From positions 1 through 64,000 of the forward strand of contig JAEXFN010000062.1 in NCBI GenBank assembly GCA_023400055.1: a stretch of 64,000 bases of DNA. Reading direction: 5' to 3'. Below the pieces are notes generated by a model. It did no database searches. It worked only from the letters and a program-made list of their open reading frames with translations, and was not told the DNA's origin. The position numbers were made by a program, and so were the translations under genes. Within the stretch, counting starts at the first letter, position 1. Each line of letters starts with the position of its first letter. Shown in pieces: positions 16,724 to 25,143 of the stretch. The DNA comes from Bacillota bacterium (lineage in GTDB: Bacteria > Bacillota > UBA4882 > UBA8346).

Positions 16724-17446
16724 ATGAAAAAACGGTTGTTGGCAGTCTGTATTCTGGGTCTTAGTTTCATTATTGGTGCGACGGTTTTCGGTCTTCTTAT
16801 TTATCAGAGCCGCCAGCCCGTAAAGACCATCAAAGTGGTCGGCATGGCTACGCAACGGTTCCGGTCCGATATTATCAAGTGGCGGGTGACGCTCTCGCGT
16901 ACGGCCGGGCAGGCGGATCTAAAAGCGGGTTACGCGGAGCTTGAGAGCGATCGGAACGGATTGATCGCTTTCCTGAAAGCCAATGGCGTCGGCGCGCAGG
17001 ATATTACGGTTCAGCCGGTGAATACCAATCCCATCTATGGCCAGAACGGCGGGAAGGACGGGATTATCTCCGGTTACAGCATCCAGCAGAATCTGTTCAT
17101 TCTCTCGGACGATGTCGGCAAGGTCGAGAAATTGGCGCTGGAACCCAGTGTGCTGGTAAACAAGGGGATCTTTTTGCAATCATCCAATCTGGAATACTAC
17201 TATTCCAAACTGGATCGGTTGAAACGGAGTCTGCTGGCCGCGGCCACTAGCGACGCCCAAAAGCGGGCCGCCGAGATCGCGCGGAGCACCGGCGACCGGA
17301 TCGCCAAGATCGCTTCCGCATATTCGGGAGTGTTCCAGATCACCGAGCCGTATTCGACCGAAGTCATGGATTACGGGGTCTATAATACCTCCGGCCGGAC
17401 CAAGGATATCACTGTCACGGTCAATGTCGTTTTTATCCTTAAATAA
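16724..17446 (+). CDS. SIMPL domain (DUF541/YggE) membrane-anchored protein
   Basis: A 240-aa protein with an N-terminal signal anchor (about residues 5-27) followed by a SIMPL/DUF541 domain exposed outside the membrane. Family features are the opening VKTIKVVGMATQRFRSDIIKW, a central SGYSIQQNLFILSDD and a closing KDITVTVNVVFILK. The ATG at 16724 has GGTAGG 8 nt upstream; a GTG at 16715 is too close to that site. Members are linked to envelope or oxidative stress, but the biochemical role is unknown. Monocistronic. Confidence 0.9.
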   Translation: MKKRLLAVCILGLSFIIGATVFGLLIYQSRQPVKTIKVVGMATQRFRSDIIKWRVTLSRTAGQADLKAGYAELESDRNGLIAFLKANGVGAQDITVQPVNTNPIYGQNGGKDGIISGYSIQQNLFILSDDVGKVEKLALEPSVLVNKGIFLQSSNLEYYYSKLDRLKRSLLAAATSDAQKRAAEIARSTGDRIAKIASAYSGVFQITEPYSTEVMDYGVYNTSGRTKDITVTVNVVFILK

Positions 17447-17531
17447 TAAAATTGGCCAATTTCGCCGAAAGTTAGCAACATGGCGATACCCCCGCAGAAG
17501 AATCGAGTGCTCCCCAAAGCGCGTCGGATTA

Positions 17532-17567
17532 TGGACAAAGCCGTCCGGTCAAGGACGGCTTTGTCCA
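17532..17567. terminator. 15-bp perfect inverted repeat, likely bidirectional terminator
   Basis: TGGACAAAGCCGTCC and its exact complement flank a GGTCAA loop. It lies between two convergent genes (SIMPL and the helical-repeat protein). The T-run is short and inside the stem, so termination is likely but not certain. Confidence 0.7.
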
Positions 17568-17595
17568 GTCGAGAGGGTTGTGGCTTTGGCAATCC

Positions 17596-18516
17596 TTACG
17601 AGGTTCCACTGGCGATCTGGCTGGCCTTGGTCAGCAACCCGCGGGCCCGCTTGAAAAAGCCGATCTCTTCAAAGGAGACGGAGAGGCGCAACAGTTTTTC
17701 GCTGCGGATGGAGTCATAATTATGAATGTCGGCAATGACGACCCGGGCGGCCCGGTCCAACATCCGTCCGGCGCGGTGCCGTTTTCCGTTGTGGGCCAGT
17801 TGGACCCCGACGCAGTGGATGACCTCGGCCCGTAATGATTCGCGGTTGCAATATTCCAAGCCGTTAAAGGTTTTGCTCCGGATCAGGCGGGCGATCCGCA
17901 ACGCCCAACGATACCGTCCGGCCGCGGCCAGTTTCTGGGCCACCCGGCTGTAGGCGGCGGTTCTGGCCTCATAATTTTGGGACAGATCCGGCTCATGGAA
18001 ACCCTGGCTCCACTGTAGCGCGCTTCGGAAATAATGGACCGATTGGCGCCGGAAACCGGCTCGTTCCAGATTGAGCCCCAGATCGGCCAGGCAGTTGATG
18101 ATCGAATCCAGGTCTTCCTGATTGGACAGCTCCGATTCGTGAAGCCCGGCGCCGATCGTGGCGATCTGGCCCAGCAAGGCCTGGGCCGTGCTCCGCAAAC
18201 CGGACTGGGCCATTTTTTGGCAGATGAATCCCAAGGCGCGGATCTGGTCGGTCTTCAGCCAGCAGTTGCAGGAAGCGTCGCGCGCCTGTTCGAACAAGGC
18301 CTCGCCGGCAGCGCGGTTCGTCGGGACGATCCGGGCCGCCAGGAGAGCCAGCAATTGAAGCTGCACCGCCTTTTCCACTTTGAGGCCGGTGATCGCGACT
18401 TTGGTGTTTTGCTCGTCTCCGGCGGCGATCAGCGGCATCAATTTTAAAAGCTGGGTCCGTTTCGAACTGCTGATCCGGTCCCAGTTTAGGTTGAGCTGAT
18501 AGAGGGAATCCGGCAA
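17596..18516 (-). CDS. Alpha-helical repeat protein, function unknown
   Basis: A 306-aa protein I do not recognise. It is rich in Leu, Ala and Arg and reads as repeating helix pairs of about 35-40 residues (for example RAAGEALFEQARD, RSTAQALLGQIATIG, RQSVHYFRSALQWSQ, RYRWALRIARLIRS, HRAGRMLDRAARVV, KRARGLLTKASQIA), as in TPR proteins. No signal peptide or membrane segment is visible. The TTG at 18516 has GAGG 8 nt upstream; a GTG at 18525 touches that site. A scaffold or protein-binding role is the most that can be inferred. Confidence 0.75.
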   Translation of the reverse strand: MPDSLYQLNLNWDRISSSKRTQLLKLMPLIAAGDEQNTKVAITGLKVEKAVQLQLLALLAARIVPTNRAAGEALFEQARDASCNCWLKTDQIRALGFICQKMAQSGLRSTAQALLGQIATIGAGLHESELSNQEDLDSIINCLADLGLNLERAGFRRQSVHYFRSALQWSQGFHEPDLSQNYEARTAAYSRVAQKLAAAGRYRWALRIARLIRSKTFNGLEYCNRESLRAEVIHCVGVQLAHNGKRHRAGRMLDRAARVVIADIHNYDSIRSEKLLRLSVSFEEIGFFKRARGLLTKASQIASGTS

Positions 18517-18640
18517 GACGGTCACCTCGTGACGGATGATGGGGAAGTTTCATTGGTTCATCCATATTTTTAATTCTGATAGATATGACTGGTTTTTGTG
18601 ATGGATTGGGAAGCAATTTTACGAGGAAGGATTCAGCAGG

Positions 18641-19519
18641 ATGAGCAATCAGATTCAAGGAAGTAAGGGGAAGGCGGGGGAACGGCACAAGGCGTTGCTT
18701 TGTCTGGTGGGAACGGCGCTGTTATGGAGCCTCGGCGGCCTACTGATCAAATCGGTGGCCTGGAATCCGGTGGCCATCGCCGGAATGCGCAGCGCCATCG
18801 CCGCCGTGTTGATGTTCCTTTATAAAAGGAAATTCAATTTTACTTGGTCCAAAACCCAGATCGCCGGAGCGGTCGCTTATGCCGCGACGGTGATTCTGTT
18901 TGTCAACGCGACCAAGCTGACCACGGCCGCCAACGCGATATTGCTGCAATACACCGCGCCGATCTACGTAGCCTTGCTGGGTCAGTGGTTTTTGGGGGAG
19001 CGCGCCACCCGTTTGGACTGGCTGACCATCGTGGTGGTCAGCGGCGGGATGATTCTGTTTTTCCTGGATAATCTCACGGCCGGCAACCTGTTCGGCAACT
19101 TCATCGCCATTTTGAGCGGCGTGGCCTTCGCGGCATTAACGATGCTGTCCCGGAAGCAGAAGGACGGTTCTCCGTTGGAATCCTTATTTTTGGGCAATGT
19201 ATTGACCGCGTTGATCGGATTGCCCTTTATGCTGCAAACGATGCCCGATAGCCGCAGTTGGTTGGCGTTGGCGGCATTGGGCCTGTTGCAACTGGGCCTG
19301 TCTTATATCTTGTATGCCTATGCCATTAAACATGTCACCGCCTTGGAAGGAATCCTGATTCCGATCATCGAGCCGACCCTCAATCCGGTCTGGGTCTGGC
19401 TGGTTTTGGGCGAGCGGCCGGGCCGGTGGGCCTTCGTGGGCGGAGCCATTGTTTTGCTGGCCGTGACCGGCCGATGTGTATTGAGCGTCTTACAAAAGCG
19501 GGAAGCGGAGGTTGGCTGA
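18641..19519 (+). CDS. EamA/DMT-family transporter
   Basis: A 292-aa drug/metabolite transporter with two EamA repeats and about ten membrane segments. The N-terminal repeat begins LLCLVGTALLWSLGGLLIK, and the second ends with the family motif IIEPTLNPVWVWLVLGERP near residue 245. AGGAAGG lies 11 nt before the ATG. Such proteins usually export amino acids or metabolites; the substrate is unknown. It is followed closely (4 bp) by the HAD phosphatase gene, so the two probably form an operon. Confidence 0.9.
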   Translation: MSNQIQGSKGKAGERHKALLCLVGTALLWSLGGLLIKSVAWNPVAIAGMRSAIAAVLMFLYKRKFNFTWSKTQIAGAVAYAATVILFVNATKLTTAANAILLQYTAPIYVALLGQWFLGERATRLDWLTIVVVSGGMILFFLDNLTAGNLFGNFIAILSGVAFAALTMLSRKQKDGSPLESLFLGNVLTALIGLPFMLQTMPDSRSWLALAALGLLQLGLSYILYAYAIKHVTALEGILIPIIEPTLNPVWVWLVLGERPGRWAFVGGAIVLLAVTGRCVLSVLQKREAEVG

Positions 19520-19522
19520 CAA

Positions 19523-20200
19523 ATGGGCGGGACCGATTGGGCGTTTATTTTTGATTGTGATGGGGTTTTGGTCGACAGTGAACCGGTGAGCTGCGCTGCC
19601 AGCACCCTGACCCTCAAGGAACACGGGGTGGAGACCGACGCGGCGGAGATGGAACAGATGATCGGCAAGTCCTATCGAACCATGTTGGATTACTACGCGA
19701 AGCGGGACCAGCGTGGCTTGGACCTGGCGGAGTTCACCGATCAGGTGGAACGGAATTATTTCCGTTTGGCCGAGGCGCTGCAGCCCATGCCAGGAGTGGC
19801 AAAGTTATTGGCGGCACTGACGGAACGGCGCATTCCGCTGGCGGTGGCTTCCTCGGGCGGATACCGCAAGATCGAGTTTTCGCTGGAGAAGACGAGCTTG
19901 CGCCAGTATTTTCCGGTAATTTGCAGCGCCGTGGACGTGGCCAAGGGCAAACCGGAGCCCGATCTCTTTCTGTATGCGGCGGAGCGCCTGGGACGCCGGC
20001 CCGCCGCCTGCATCGTGGTCGAGGATTCCATTTACGGGGTGATGGCCGCCAAGCGGGCGGGCATGTTCGCCGTCGCCTACCTCTCCTCATTCTCCGGCGA
20101 ACAGTTGCGGGAGGCCGGGGCCGACTGCCTGCTGCCGGATTTCGCAGAATTTTTCCCGGCCTTGCAACGGGCGGGGATCGCGCTCGACGGATCACGATAA
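19523..20200 (+). CDS. HAD-superfamily hydrolase (beta-phosphoglucomutase-like)
   Basis: A 225-aa HAD phosphatase of the subfamily IA with a helical cap. Motif I is FDCDGVLVDSEP (residues 10-21), motif II is VASSGGYRK near 112, motif III Lys is in AKGKPEPDLF near 141, and motif IV is VVEDSIYGVMAA near 165. It could dephosphorylate a sugar or nucleotide phosphate or act as phosphoglucomutase; the sequence does not fix the substrate. Starts 4 bp after the EamA transporter stop. Confidence 0.9.
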   Translation: MGGTDWAFIFDCDGVLVDSEPVSCAASTLTLKEHGVETDAAEMEQMIGKSYRTMLDYYAKRDQRGLDLAEFTDQVERNYFRLAEALQPMPGVAKLLAALTERRIPLAVASSGGYRKIEFSLEKTSLRQYFPVICSAVDVAKGKPEPDLFLYAAERLGRRPAACIVVEDSIYGVMAAKRAGMFAVAYLSSFSGEQLREAGADCLLPDFAEFFPALQRAGIALDGSR

Positions 20201-20338
20201 ATAGCGGTCATCCGGCCATGAAGTCACGAAACGGCGGCTATCTTTACGAGGTTTTTCGTCGCCGGGCGGTTTGAAAGAAGAAATTGGGATGCAACCGCGG
20301 GAACGCCGCGGCTGATCACTTTGACGGGAGGAGTTTGG

Positions 20339-20668
20339 ATGGATAACAATTTAATCACCACCGGATTTCAGCTGGAAGGATACCGCATCACCGAACATCT
20401 GGGCATCGTGCGCGGGATTACCGTCCGTTCCCGGAGCATTCTCGGGAACATCGGCGCCGGGCTGCAGAGTCTGTTGGGCGGCAACATCACCATCTTCACC
20501 GAGTTGTGCGAGAAGGCCCGCGAAGAAGCGTTCGAACTGATGGTGGAGCATGCCGCCGATCTTTCGGCCAACGCCATCATCGGGATCCGCTACGACGCCA
20601 ACGAAATTGCCGATGGCATTACCGAGGTCCTCTGCTATGGGACCGCGGTGCGGGTGGAGAAGATTTAA
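20339..20668 (+). CDS. YbjQ/UPF0145 family protein
   Basis: A 109-aa protein of the YbjQ (heavy-metal-binding domain, DUF74) family, which forms pentamers of unknown function. The family blocks GYRITEHLGIVRGITVRS (residues 14-31) and ELMVEHAADLSANAIIGIRYD (about 68-88) are both present. GGGAGG is 7 nt before the ATG. It lies alone, 139 bp after the HAD gene. Confidence 0.92.
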   Translation: MDNNLITTGFQLEGYRITEHLGIVRGITVRSRSILGNIGAGLQSLLGGNITIFTELCEKAREEAFELMVEHAADLSANAIIGIRYDANEIADGITEVLCYGTAVRVEKI

Positions 20669-20703
20669 CTGCGGTTGCGTTATGACGCGGAGCGCGGAAC
20701 GAT

Positions 20704-21231
20704 CTAGTCGGACTGGCTCCGCGAGAGCAGCTTGTGGGATTTGCGTTTGCGGGTGGTCCGGTTTTTAAACTCGTTGGAGAGCACGCTGATGTTGCCGTCG
20801 ACTTCCAGCACGGCCAGGTCCACTTCTTCGACGTTGAGGACGCCGTGTTCACGGACGGCTTCTTTCAGTTCGTCCACGGTCATCCCGGCTTTGGCCAGGT
20901 TTTTGGGCTCCAGCTTGCCGTGATAGACCAACAACAGGGGCTGGCCCTGGATCAGCTTGCTGAAACGGGGGGAGCGCAGGATCGCCCATTTTAAAACGAA
21001 ATTGACCAGGAAAAGGACGGCCGCGGCTACCAGTCCGCCGCTGAGGGAGGAGTCGCTGCCGACCATGGCGTTCTGCACGGCGTTGCTGATCAGCAGGATA
21101 AACACCAGGTCGATCACGGAGAGCTGCGCCAGTTCCTTTTTACCGGAGAGGCGGATCGCCAGGATGATGAAGAGATAGACGGCGGTCGCCCGGAAGACGA
21201 TCTGCAGCAGATCGGGGCCGAAATGAAACAT
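20704..21231 (-). CDS. YetF/DUF421 family membrane protein
   Basis: A 175-aa protein with three N-terminal membrane segments (about residues 5-25, 35-55, 60-80) and a C-terminal soluble YetF domain. The family stretch YLFIILAIRLSGKKELAQLS near residue 15 and QPLLLVYHGKLEPKNLAKAGMT (split here; near 98-119) identify it. The ATG at 21231 has AGAGGTGA 5 nt upstream. Related spore proteins exist in Bacillus (SpoVA-linked YetF/YkjA group), but its role is not known. The C-terminus is very basic (NRTTRKRKSHK). Confidence 0.9.
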   Translation of the reverse strand: MFHFGPDLLQIVFRATAVYLFIILAIRLSGKKELAQLSVIDLVFILLISNAVQNAMVGSDSSLSGGLVAAAVLFLVNFVLKWAILRSPRFSKLIQGQPLLLVYHGKLEPKNLAKAGMTVDELKEAVREHGVLNVEEVDLAVLEVDGNISVLSNEFKNRTTRKRKSHKLLSRSQSD

Positions 21232-21348
21232 CGGGTTCACCTCTTGAAGCGATTCAGTGCGCTTGCGTTCGGGGAAGCCTTAAAGCTTGGCCAGGGCGAA
21301 GCCGGGGCGCAAACCGCCCGCCCGTTTTTTTCGGCCGGGGTCGCCCGG

Positions 21349-21981
21349 TTATCTGGAGTTTCCCAGCTGCAACGCCTGGTAGAGCAGGGTGGGCGGCTCC
21401 TCCCGGACCAGCCGCTCGGTTAGTCGGTACTCAGCGACGACGGCTAGCAGTTCCGCCTCGCGCGGCGCTATCGCCGCGGGATTGGCGGCGGTTTTCTCGA
21501 TCTCCACCAGCCACGGGTAGCGCAGGGTTTGGCAGTGGCTCAGCTTGAGGTGCAGGCCCAGCGGTTCATAAAATCCCACCCGGTTTACGCCGCTGAACGT
21601 CATGAACGGTCCGTGGCCCAGCCGCTCCAGTTCGGCCGCGACCGCCGCAGCCGAGGCGCAGTTGGGGTTCCCGCCGATCCTGGCGAGGATCTCGCTCCCG
21701 GAAATGCCCCCGCTAATAGCTTCATCCAGTTCTTCCCGAATATTCACCAGTTTGCCGCTATCCGGCCCTTTCCAGCCCAACAGCGCTTTTTCCCCGGATT
21801 CCCCCGCCAGATAACCGATGCGCAGGATCTCGTCGCGCTGAAAGAGCGCGGGGCCGTAATGGACGGTGCGCCAACGATGGGTCCGGGTCAGGGACGGCTC
21901 CAGGAAAGGCAGCAGCGCGCAGGCCTCGTCCGGGCCGGCGCAATGAAAACGGATTTCTACTTCGTAACTTGCTGAACTCAT
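21349..21981 (-). CDS. CYTH domain protein
   Basis: A 210-aa CYTH-superfamily protein (CyaB adenylate cyclase / thiamine triphosphatase tunnel fold). The N-terminal signature ExExK appears as EVEIRF (residues 7-12, Arg in place of Lys), and further charged strands LLGWKGP and LVEIEK match the tunnel. These enzymes act on organic or inorganic triphosphates with magnesium. The second half (about 100-190) looks like a second CYTH-like repeat. The ATG at 21981 has GGAGG 5 nt upstream. It is 18 bp downstream of nothing on its strand; the rqcH gene follows it on the same strand. Confidence 0.8.
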   Translation of the reverse strand: MSSASYEVEIRFHCAGPDEACALLPFLEPSLTRTHRWRTVHYGPALFQRDEILRIGYLAGESGEKALLGWKGPDSGKLVNIREELDEAISGGISGSEILARIGGNPNCASAAAVAAELERLGHGPFMTFSGVNRVGFYEPLGLHLKLSHCQTLRYPWLVEIEKTAANPAAIAPREAELLAVVAEYRLTERLVREEPPTLLYQALQLGNSR

Positions 21982-22002
21982 CATTTCCTCCGCTGCAACG
22001 GT

Positions 22003-23799
22003 TTAGGGTAGCGGCTGCACACCCACCTGCGCCAGCAGCGCCGGGTCGGGGGTGATGATCGCGGTCTTGAAAAAGTCGTAGATCACATAGCCGGGCTTGG
22101 ATCCCGGCGGCTTCTTGACGTTTTTGCGCTGAGTGTAGTCCACCGGCACTTTGGTCGAGTTTTGGGCCTTGCTGAAATAGGCCGCTAGTTGGCAGGCGAA
22201 ATTCAACGTCGCGTCGTCGACCGCGATGCCCGGCTGGGGCCGCAGGATGACGTGGGAGCCGGGGATCTTCTGGGTGTGAAACCACCAGTCGCCGGGGTCG
22301 GCCACCTTGAAGGTCAGCCGGTCGTTCTGCAAGTTGTTCCGGCCCACTAAGATGGTGTGGCCGGCCGGCGTCCGGTACTGCCGCGGTTCGGCGGGAGCCT
22401 CCTTGCGCATGGCTTTCCTGGCTTTTTCCCTGGCGAGGGTCTTGGCATGGACCGGCCGGCCCTCGGCCTGCTCCAGTTCCTCCTGGACCAGCTTCAGATC
22501 GGCCAGCGACTGGGCGCTGCCGATCAGGCTTTCGATGCTTTCCAGGTAATCGATGGCCTCCCGGGTCTTGGCGATCTGCAGCGCGATTGCCTGCTGGCCC
22601 TTTTTGGCCTTTTGATATTTCTTGAAATAGATCTGGGCGTTCTCTTGGGCGCTGAGGGCCGGATTCAAGGCGATGGTCAGCTCGGCGCCGTCCGGATCGT
22701 AATAGTTGGCCAGGCGCACCTCGCTGCCGCCCTTGGGCACCTGATAGCCGTAGCTGGTCAATAGTTCGCCGCTCACCCGGTAGAGATCGCCCTGCTCGGC
22801 CTGGGCCGCCTCGGCCTGCTGCTTGGCGAGCTTGGTGCGGGCCTTATCCAGTTGGTGGCCGACCTTGCGAAGCAGGTTCTGGCGGGCCTCGTGAAACCGG
22901 GCCAGTTCATGGCGGCGGTTGAAGATGGCGGCCACCGCCTGGTTGAGGTCGGCCACCGGCCGGGCGGTGCAGCCGGCCGGCGGCGCCGGAACGGCCAGGG
23001 CGGAGCAGTCCACCGGATGGCCTTGCGCATCGTACAGCGCGGTCGGCGTGAATTCGGCCGCCGCCACCCGGCGGGCCCAGCTTTCGAAGGCCGCGTATAA
23101 AGCGGTTTGCTGTGCTTCGTTCAAGGCGCTACAAACGTTCCCGGCCTCTAAAGCGGCGGCGGCGGCAATCTGCCCGATGGCCAGCCCCGACAGGCCATAC
23201 CAGTGTTTCAACAGGAACTTCTCGATGGTGACCTCGGCCGGCAGCTGGGCGATGAGCGCGCCGAAGGCGGCGGCAGTGATGGTCACCGGCCGCCAGCGTC
23301 CGCCGGTCGGAGGCAGTTCGTAAGGGACCCCGGCCGCCACTTCGCGGTCGCCCGGCTTCTTGGGATCGGACTTGCGCCAGGCGTCGATGATCTGCCCTTG
23401 TTCGGTGGCGATGATCAGGTTGGCGCTTTTGCCGGTCAGTTCGAGATAGATCAGCTTTTGGCTCAACCCTTTGAACGGGTCGTAGACCTCAAAAGTCAGT
23501 TTGAGCATCCGTTCAAAGGGCACCGCTGCCGCCGCCACCAGCTTGGATCCGCCGAAATGTTTGCGGAGCAGCATGCAGAAGGCGGACGGATGGACCGGGT
23601 TCTCGCGGCTCCCTGTGAAGATATGGCAGCGGCCGTGTTGAGAATTGAGCGATATCAGCAGTTTGAAGGACTCGCCCATCCCGAAACAGGAGAAGAGAAA
23701 TTCGTCGCCGTAGGGTTGGTGAATCTTGTCGATCTTCACCGGCAATAATTTATGAATCTCGCCCGCGATGCAGGCGAGCACGGGTGCGTCAAGCGGCAT
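22003..23799 (-). CDS. rqcH: Ribosome quality control factor RqcH (NFACT protein)
   Basis: A 598-aa NFACT protein that binds obstructed 50S subunits and recruits tRNA-Ala to add C-terminal alanine tails to stalled chains. NFACT-N spans about residues 1-180 (KLLPVKIDKIHQPYGDEFLF near 16), then a helix-hairpin-helix region (YGLSGLAIGQIAAAAALE), a coiled coil (about 320-430) and the NFACT-R domain with GHTILVGRNNLQNDRLTF and WWFHTQKIPGSHVIL near 480-520. The Asp-Arg pair needed for tailing in the family appears to read Glu-Arg here (PFERMLKL near 107). The ATG at 23799 has GGAGG 9 nt upstream. Sits between two unrelated genes on the same strand. Confidence 0.92.
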   Translation of the reverse strand: MPLDAPVLACIAGEIHKLLPVKIDKIHQPYGDEFLFSCFGMGESFKLLISLNSQHGRCHIFTGSRENPVHPSAFCMLLRKHFGGSKLVAAAAVPFERMLKLTFEVYDPFKGLSQKLIYLELTGKSANLIIATEQGQIIDAWRKSDPKKPGDREVAAGVPYELPPTGGRWRPVTITAAAFGALIAQLPAEVTIEKFLLKHWYGLSGLAIGQIAAAAALEAGNVCSALNEAQQTALYAAFESWARRVAAAEFTPTALYDAQGHPVDCSALAVPAPPAGCTARPVADLNQAVAAIFNRRHELARFHEARQNLLRKVGHQLDKARTKLAKQQAEAAQAEQGDLYRVSGELLTSYGYQVPKGGSEVRLANYYDPDGAELTIALNPALSAQENAQIYFKKYQKAKKGQQAIALQIAKTREAIDYLESIESLIGSAQSLADLKLVQEELEQAEGRPVHAKTLAREKARKAMRKEAPAEPRQYRTPAGHTILVGRNNLQNDRLTFKVADPGDWWFHTQKIPGSHVILRPQPGIAVDDATLNFACQLAAYFSKAQNSTKVPVDYTQRKNVKKPPGSKPGYVIYDFFKTAIITPDPALLAQVGVQPLP

Positions 23800-24048
23800 G
23801 GCAATAAACCTCCAGTATCGTCTTTCCTTAGTATAGCCGGGATCAGCGGCGCCGTCAATCGGCGGGAGCCGGCTCCCGGGTGAGCCCGGTCGGATAATCG
23901 CGTCGCGTTTCGAGCGCGGGGGGATTGCCGGTCCAAGAACCGAGCAATGCGGGAGAAAGGAACGGCGGCGCATGGAATCATCCGCAACGCTAGAAAAGAT
24001 GAGTGCCGGAAATGACGCGTCAGGGGAGAGGAAGTGAACCCTGAGCGA

Positions 24049-24546
24049 TTATGGCCCGGGGTTGGCTGGCAAGTCCCGGTTCAGGAACCATTGCAGCACT
24101 CTTGCCATGACCAGACCGTAAGCCAGTGCGGCGCAAAAATTGGTGAAAGCTGAGGCCAGAGAGATGGAGACGAAATGGGGGCTTTGATAAAGCGTGGTGA
24201 TGGCGTAGGAACTGAACCAAACGGCCGCGCCAAAATGCATTCCCTTGAGATATAGCCAATTTTCGGAGAGGCAGGGCAGCAGATAGCGGAAGAAGATCCC
24301 CAGGGTACTGGCGAAACCGCAGTAAACGACGAGCGCGAAGGCATTTTCCCAAAAGCCGTGCGGCATCTTGCCAAAAGCCATCACTCCGGCGAAATCGATA
24401 TAACGAAGGATCTTGATCTTAAACAGCAGGATGACCAGAAGGTTGACGAACATGGCGGCCACGCCGCCGGCCAATCCGGCCAATAAGCCCTGGAGGTATT
24501 TGTCGTCCTTTTTTTCCGCGGCTGGAATCGGGGCTTTCATTTTCAT
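24049..24546 (-). CDS. Four-segment membrane protein, unrecognised
   Basis: A 165-aa protein with four predicted membrane segments (about residues 19-40, 65-85, 97-117, 126-150) after a charged N-terminus (KAPIPAAEKKDDKY). I do not recognise a family; the overall layout is similar to small conserved membrane proteins of Bacillota such as YqhR. No strong ribosome site is seen before ATG 24546. It starts at the left edge of repeat array B, so its promoter may lie within or before that array. Confidence 0.65.
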   Translation of the reverse strand: MKMKAPIPAAEKKDDKYLQGLLAGLAGGVAAMFVNLLVILLFKIKILRYIDFAGVMAFGKMPHGFWENAFALVVYCGFASTLGIFFRYLLPCLSENWLYLKGMHFGAAVWFSSYAITTLYQSPHFVSISLASAFTNFCAALAYGLVMARVLQWFLNRDLPANPGP

Positions 24547-24693
24547 AATGACTTATTATCCCCCGGATGCGGGATAACTAGCCATCTCCGGTTCGAAAGA
24601 AAGCGGCTCGGATACGCTCCGGGAGCGGGGACGGCAGCGCCGGTCCGGTTGGCGAGAGGGCCGGCCGCGCAAGGATGGCCGGCGGGACGACTT

Positions 24694-25008
24694 TCTCAAC
24701 GCGCGGGCCTTCTTTCCCGAGCTTTGGTCTTGCTCTCTCAAACCTCGGGAATACATTCTCAAACCTCGGGAATACATTCTCAAACCTTGAGAATGCTTTC
24801 CCAAACCTTGAGACAGTTTCCCCAAGCCTTGGGAAAGGAGGTATGGCATGATCCGTTGAACGGATCATGCCATACCTAACAAGGATGAAGAGGATACCTG
24901 ACACGGATGCGTCGGTCCTTTTAGGGATAAAGGCCGTCCCTGACACAGAACTGCCTCTCCTAGGAGGGAGGACGGCCATTCCTGGCACGAGGATGGGGAT
25001 CCGGGGAC
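24694..25008. repeat. Array B: 21-bp-phased tandem units of two sequence classes
   Basis: Five clear 21-bp units run from 24736 to 24840 with the core TCTCAAACCTCGGGAATACA or TCTCAAACCTTGAGA; the last two contain dyads (TCTCAA-ACC-TTGAGA, CCCAAG-C-CTTGGG). After 24841 the sequence changes class but keeps the same phase: units beginning GGAT and ending CCTGACA start at 24862, 24883, 24925 and 24967, all offset by multiples of 21. A weaker unit lies upstream at 24694. The region lies between two leftward genes. Reading frames of heptads (GLGKLSQ) on the minus strand are a by-product of the period. Confidence 0.85.
24839..24877. repeat. 19-1-19 perfect palindrome inside array B
   Basis: AGGTATGGCATGATCCGTT is followed by one base (G) and its exact complement. 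It marks the junction where array B changes unit class. With a one-base spacer it would form a long cruciform; as RNA it would make a very stable hairpin without a T-run. Confidence 0.95.
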
Positions 25009-25022
25009 GGACGGTTGGAATT

Positions 25023-25055
25023 CGAGTCGCCGCAACTTTCAGTCACGGCGACTCG
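25023..25055. repeat. 10-13-10 inverted repeat after array B
   Basis: CGAGTCGCCG and CGGCGACTCG flank 13 bp. It lies just downstream of the Sll1717-type ATPase gene (leftward), where it could end its transcript, although no T-run follows. Confidence 0.65.
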
Positions 25056-25143
25056 ACGGCCTCAAATCAAAAGCGGTTGCGATTCACGGAAAAACGGACG
25101 CTTGCCCCGGAGCCGGGTGAAGGTGCTGGTGCCACCGGAGCGG

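Noticed and set aside
24556..24988. Minus-strand open frames across array B (GLGKLSQ heptads)
   Set aside because: Produced by the repeat period; no ribosome site, and the second frame is almost wholly low-complexity.
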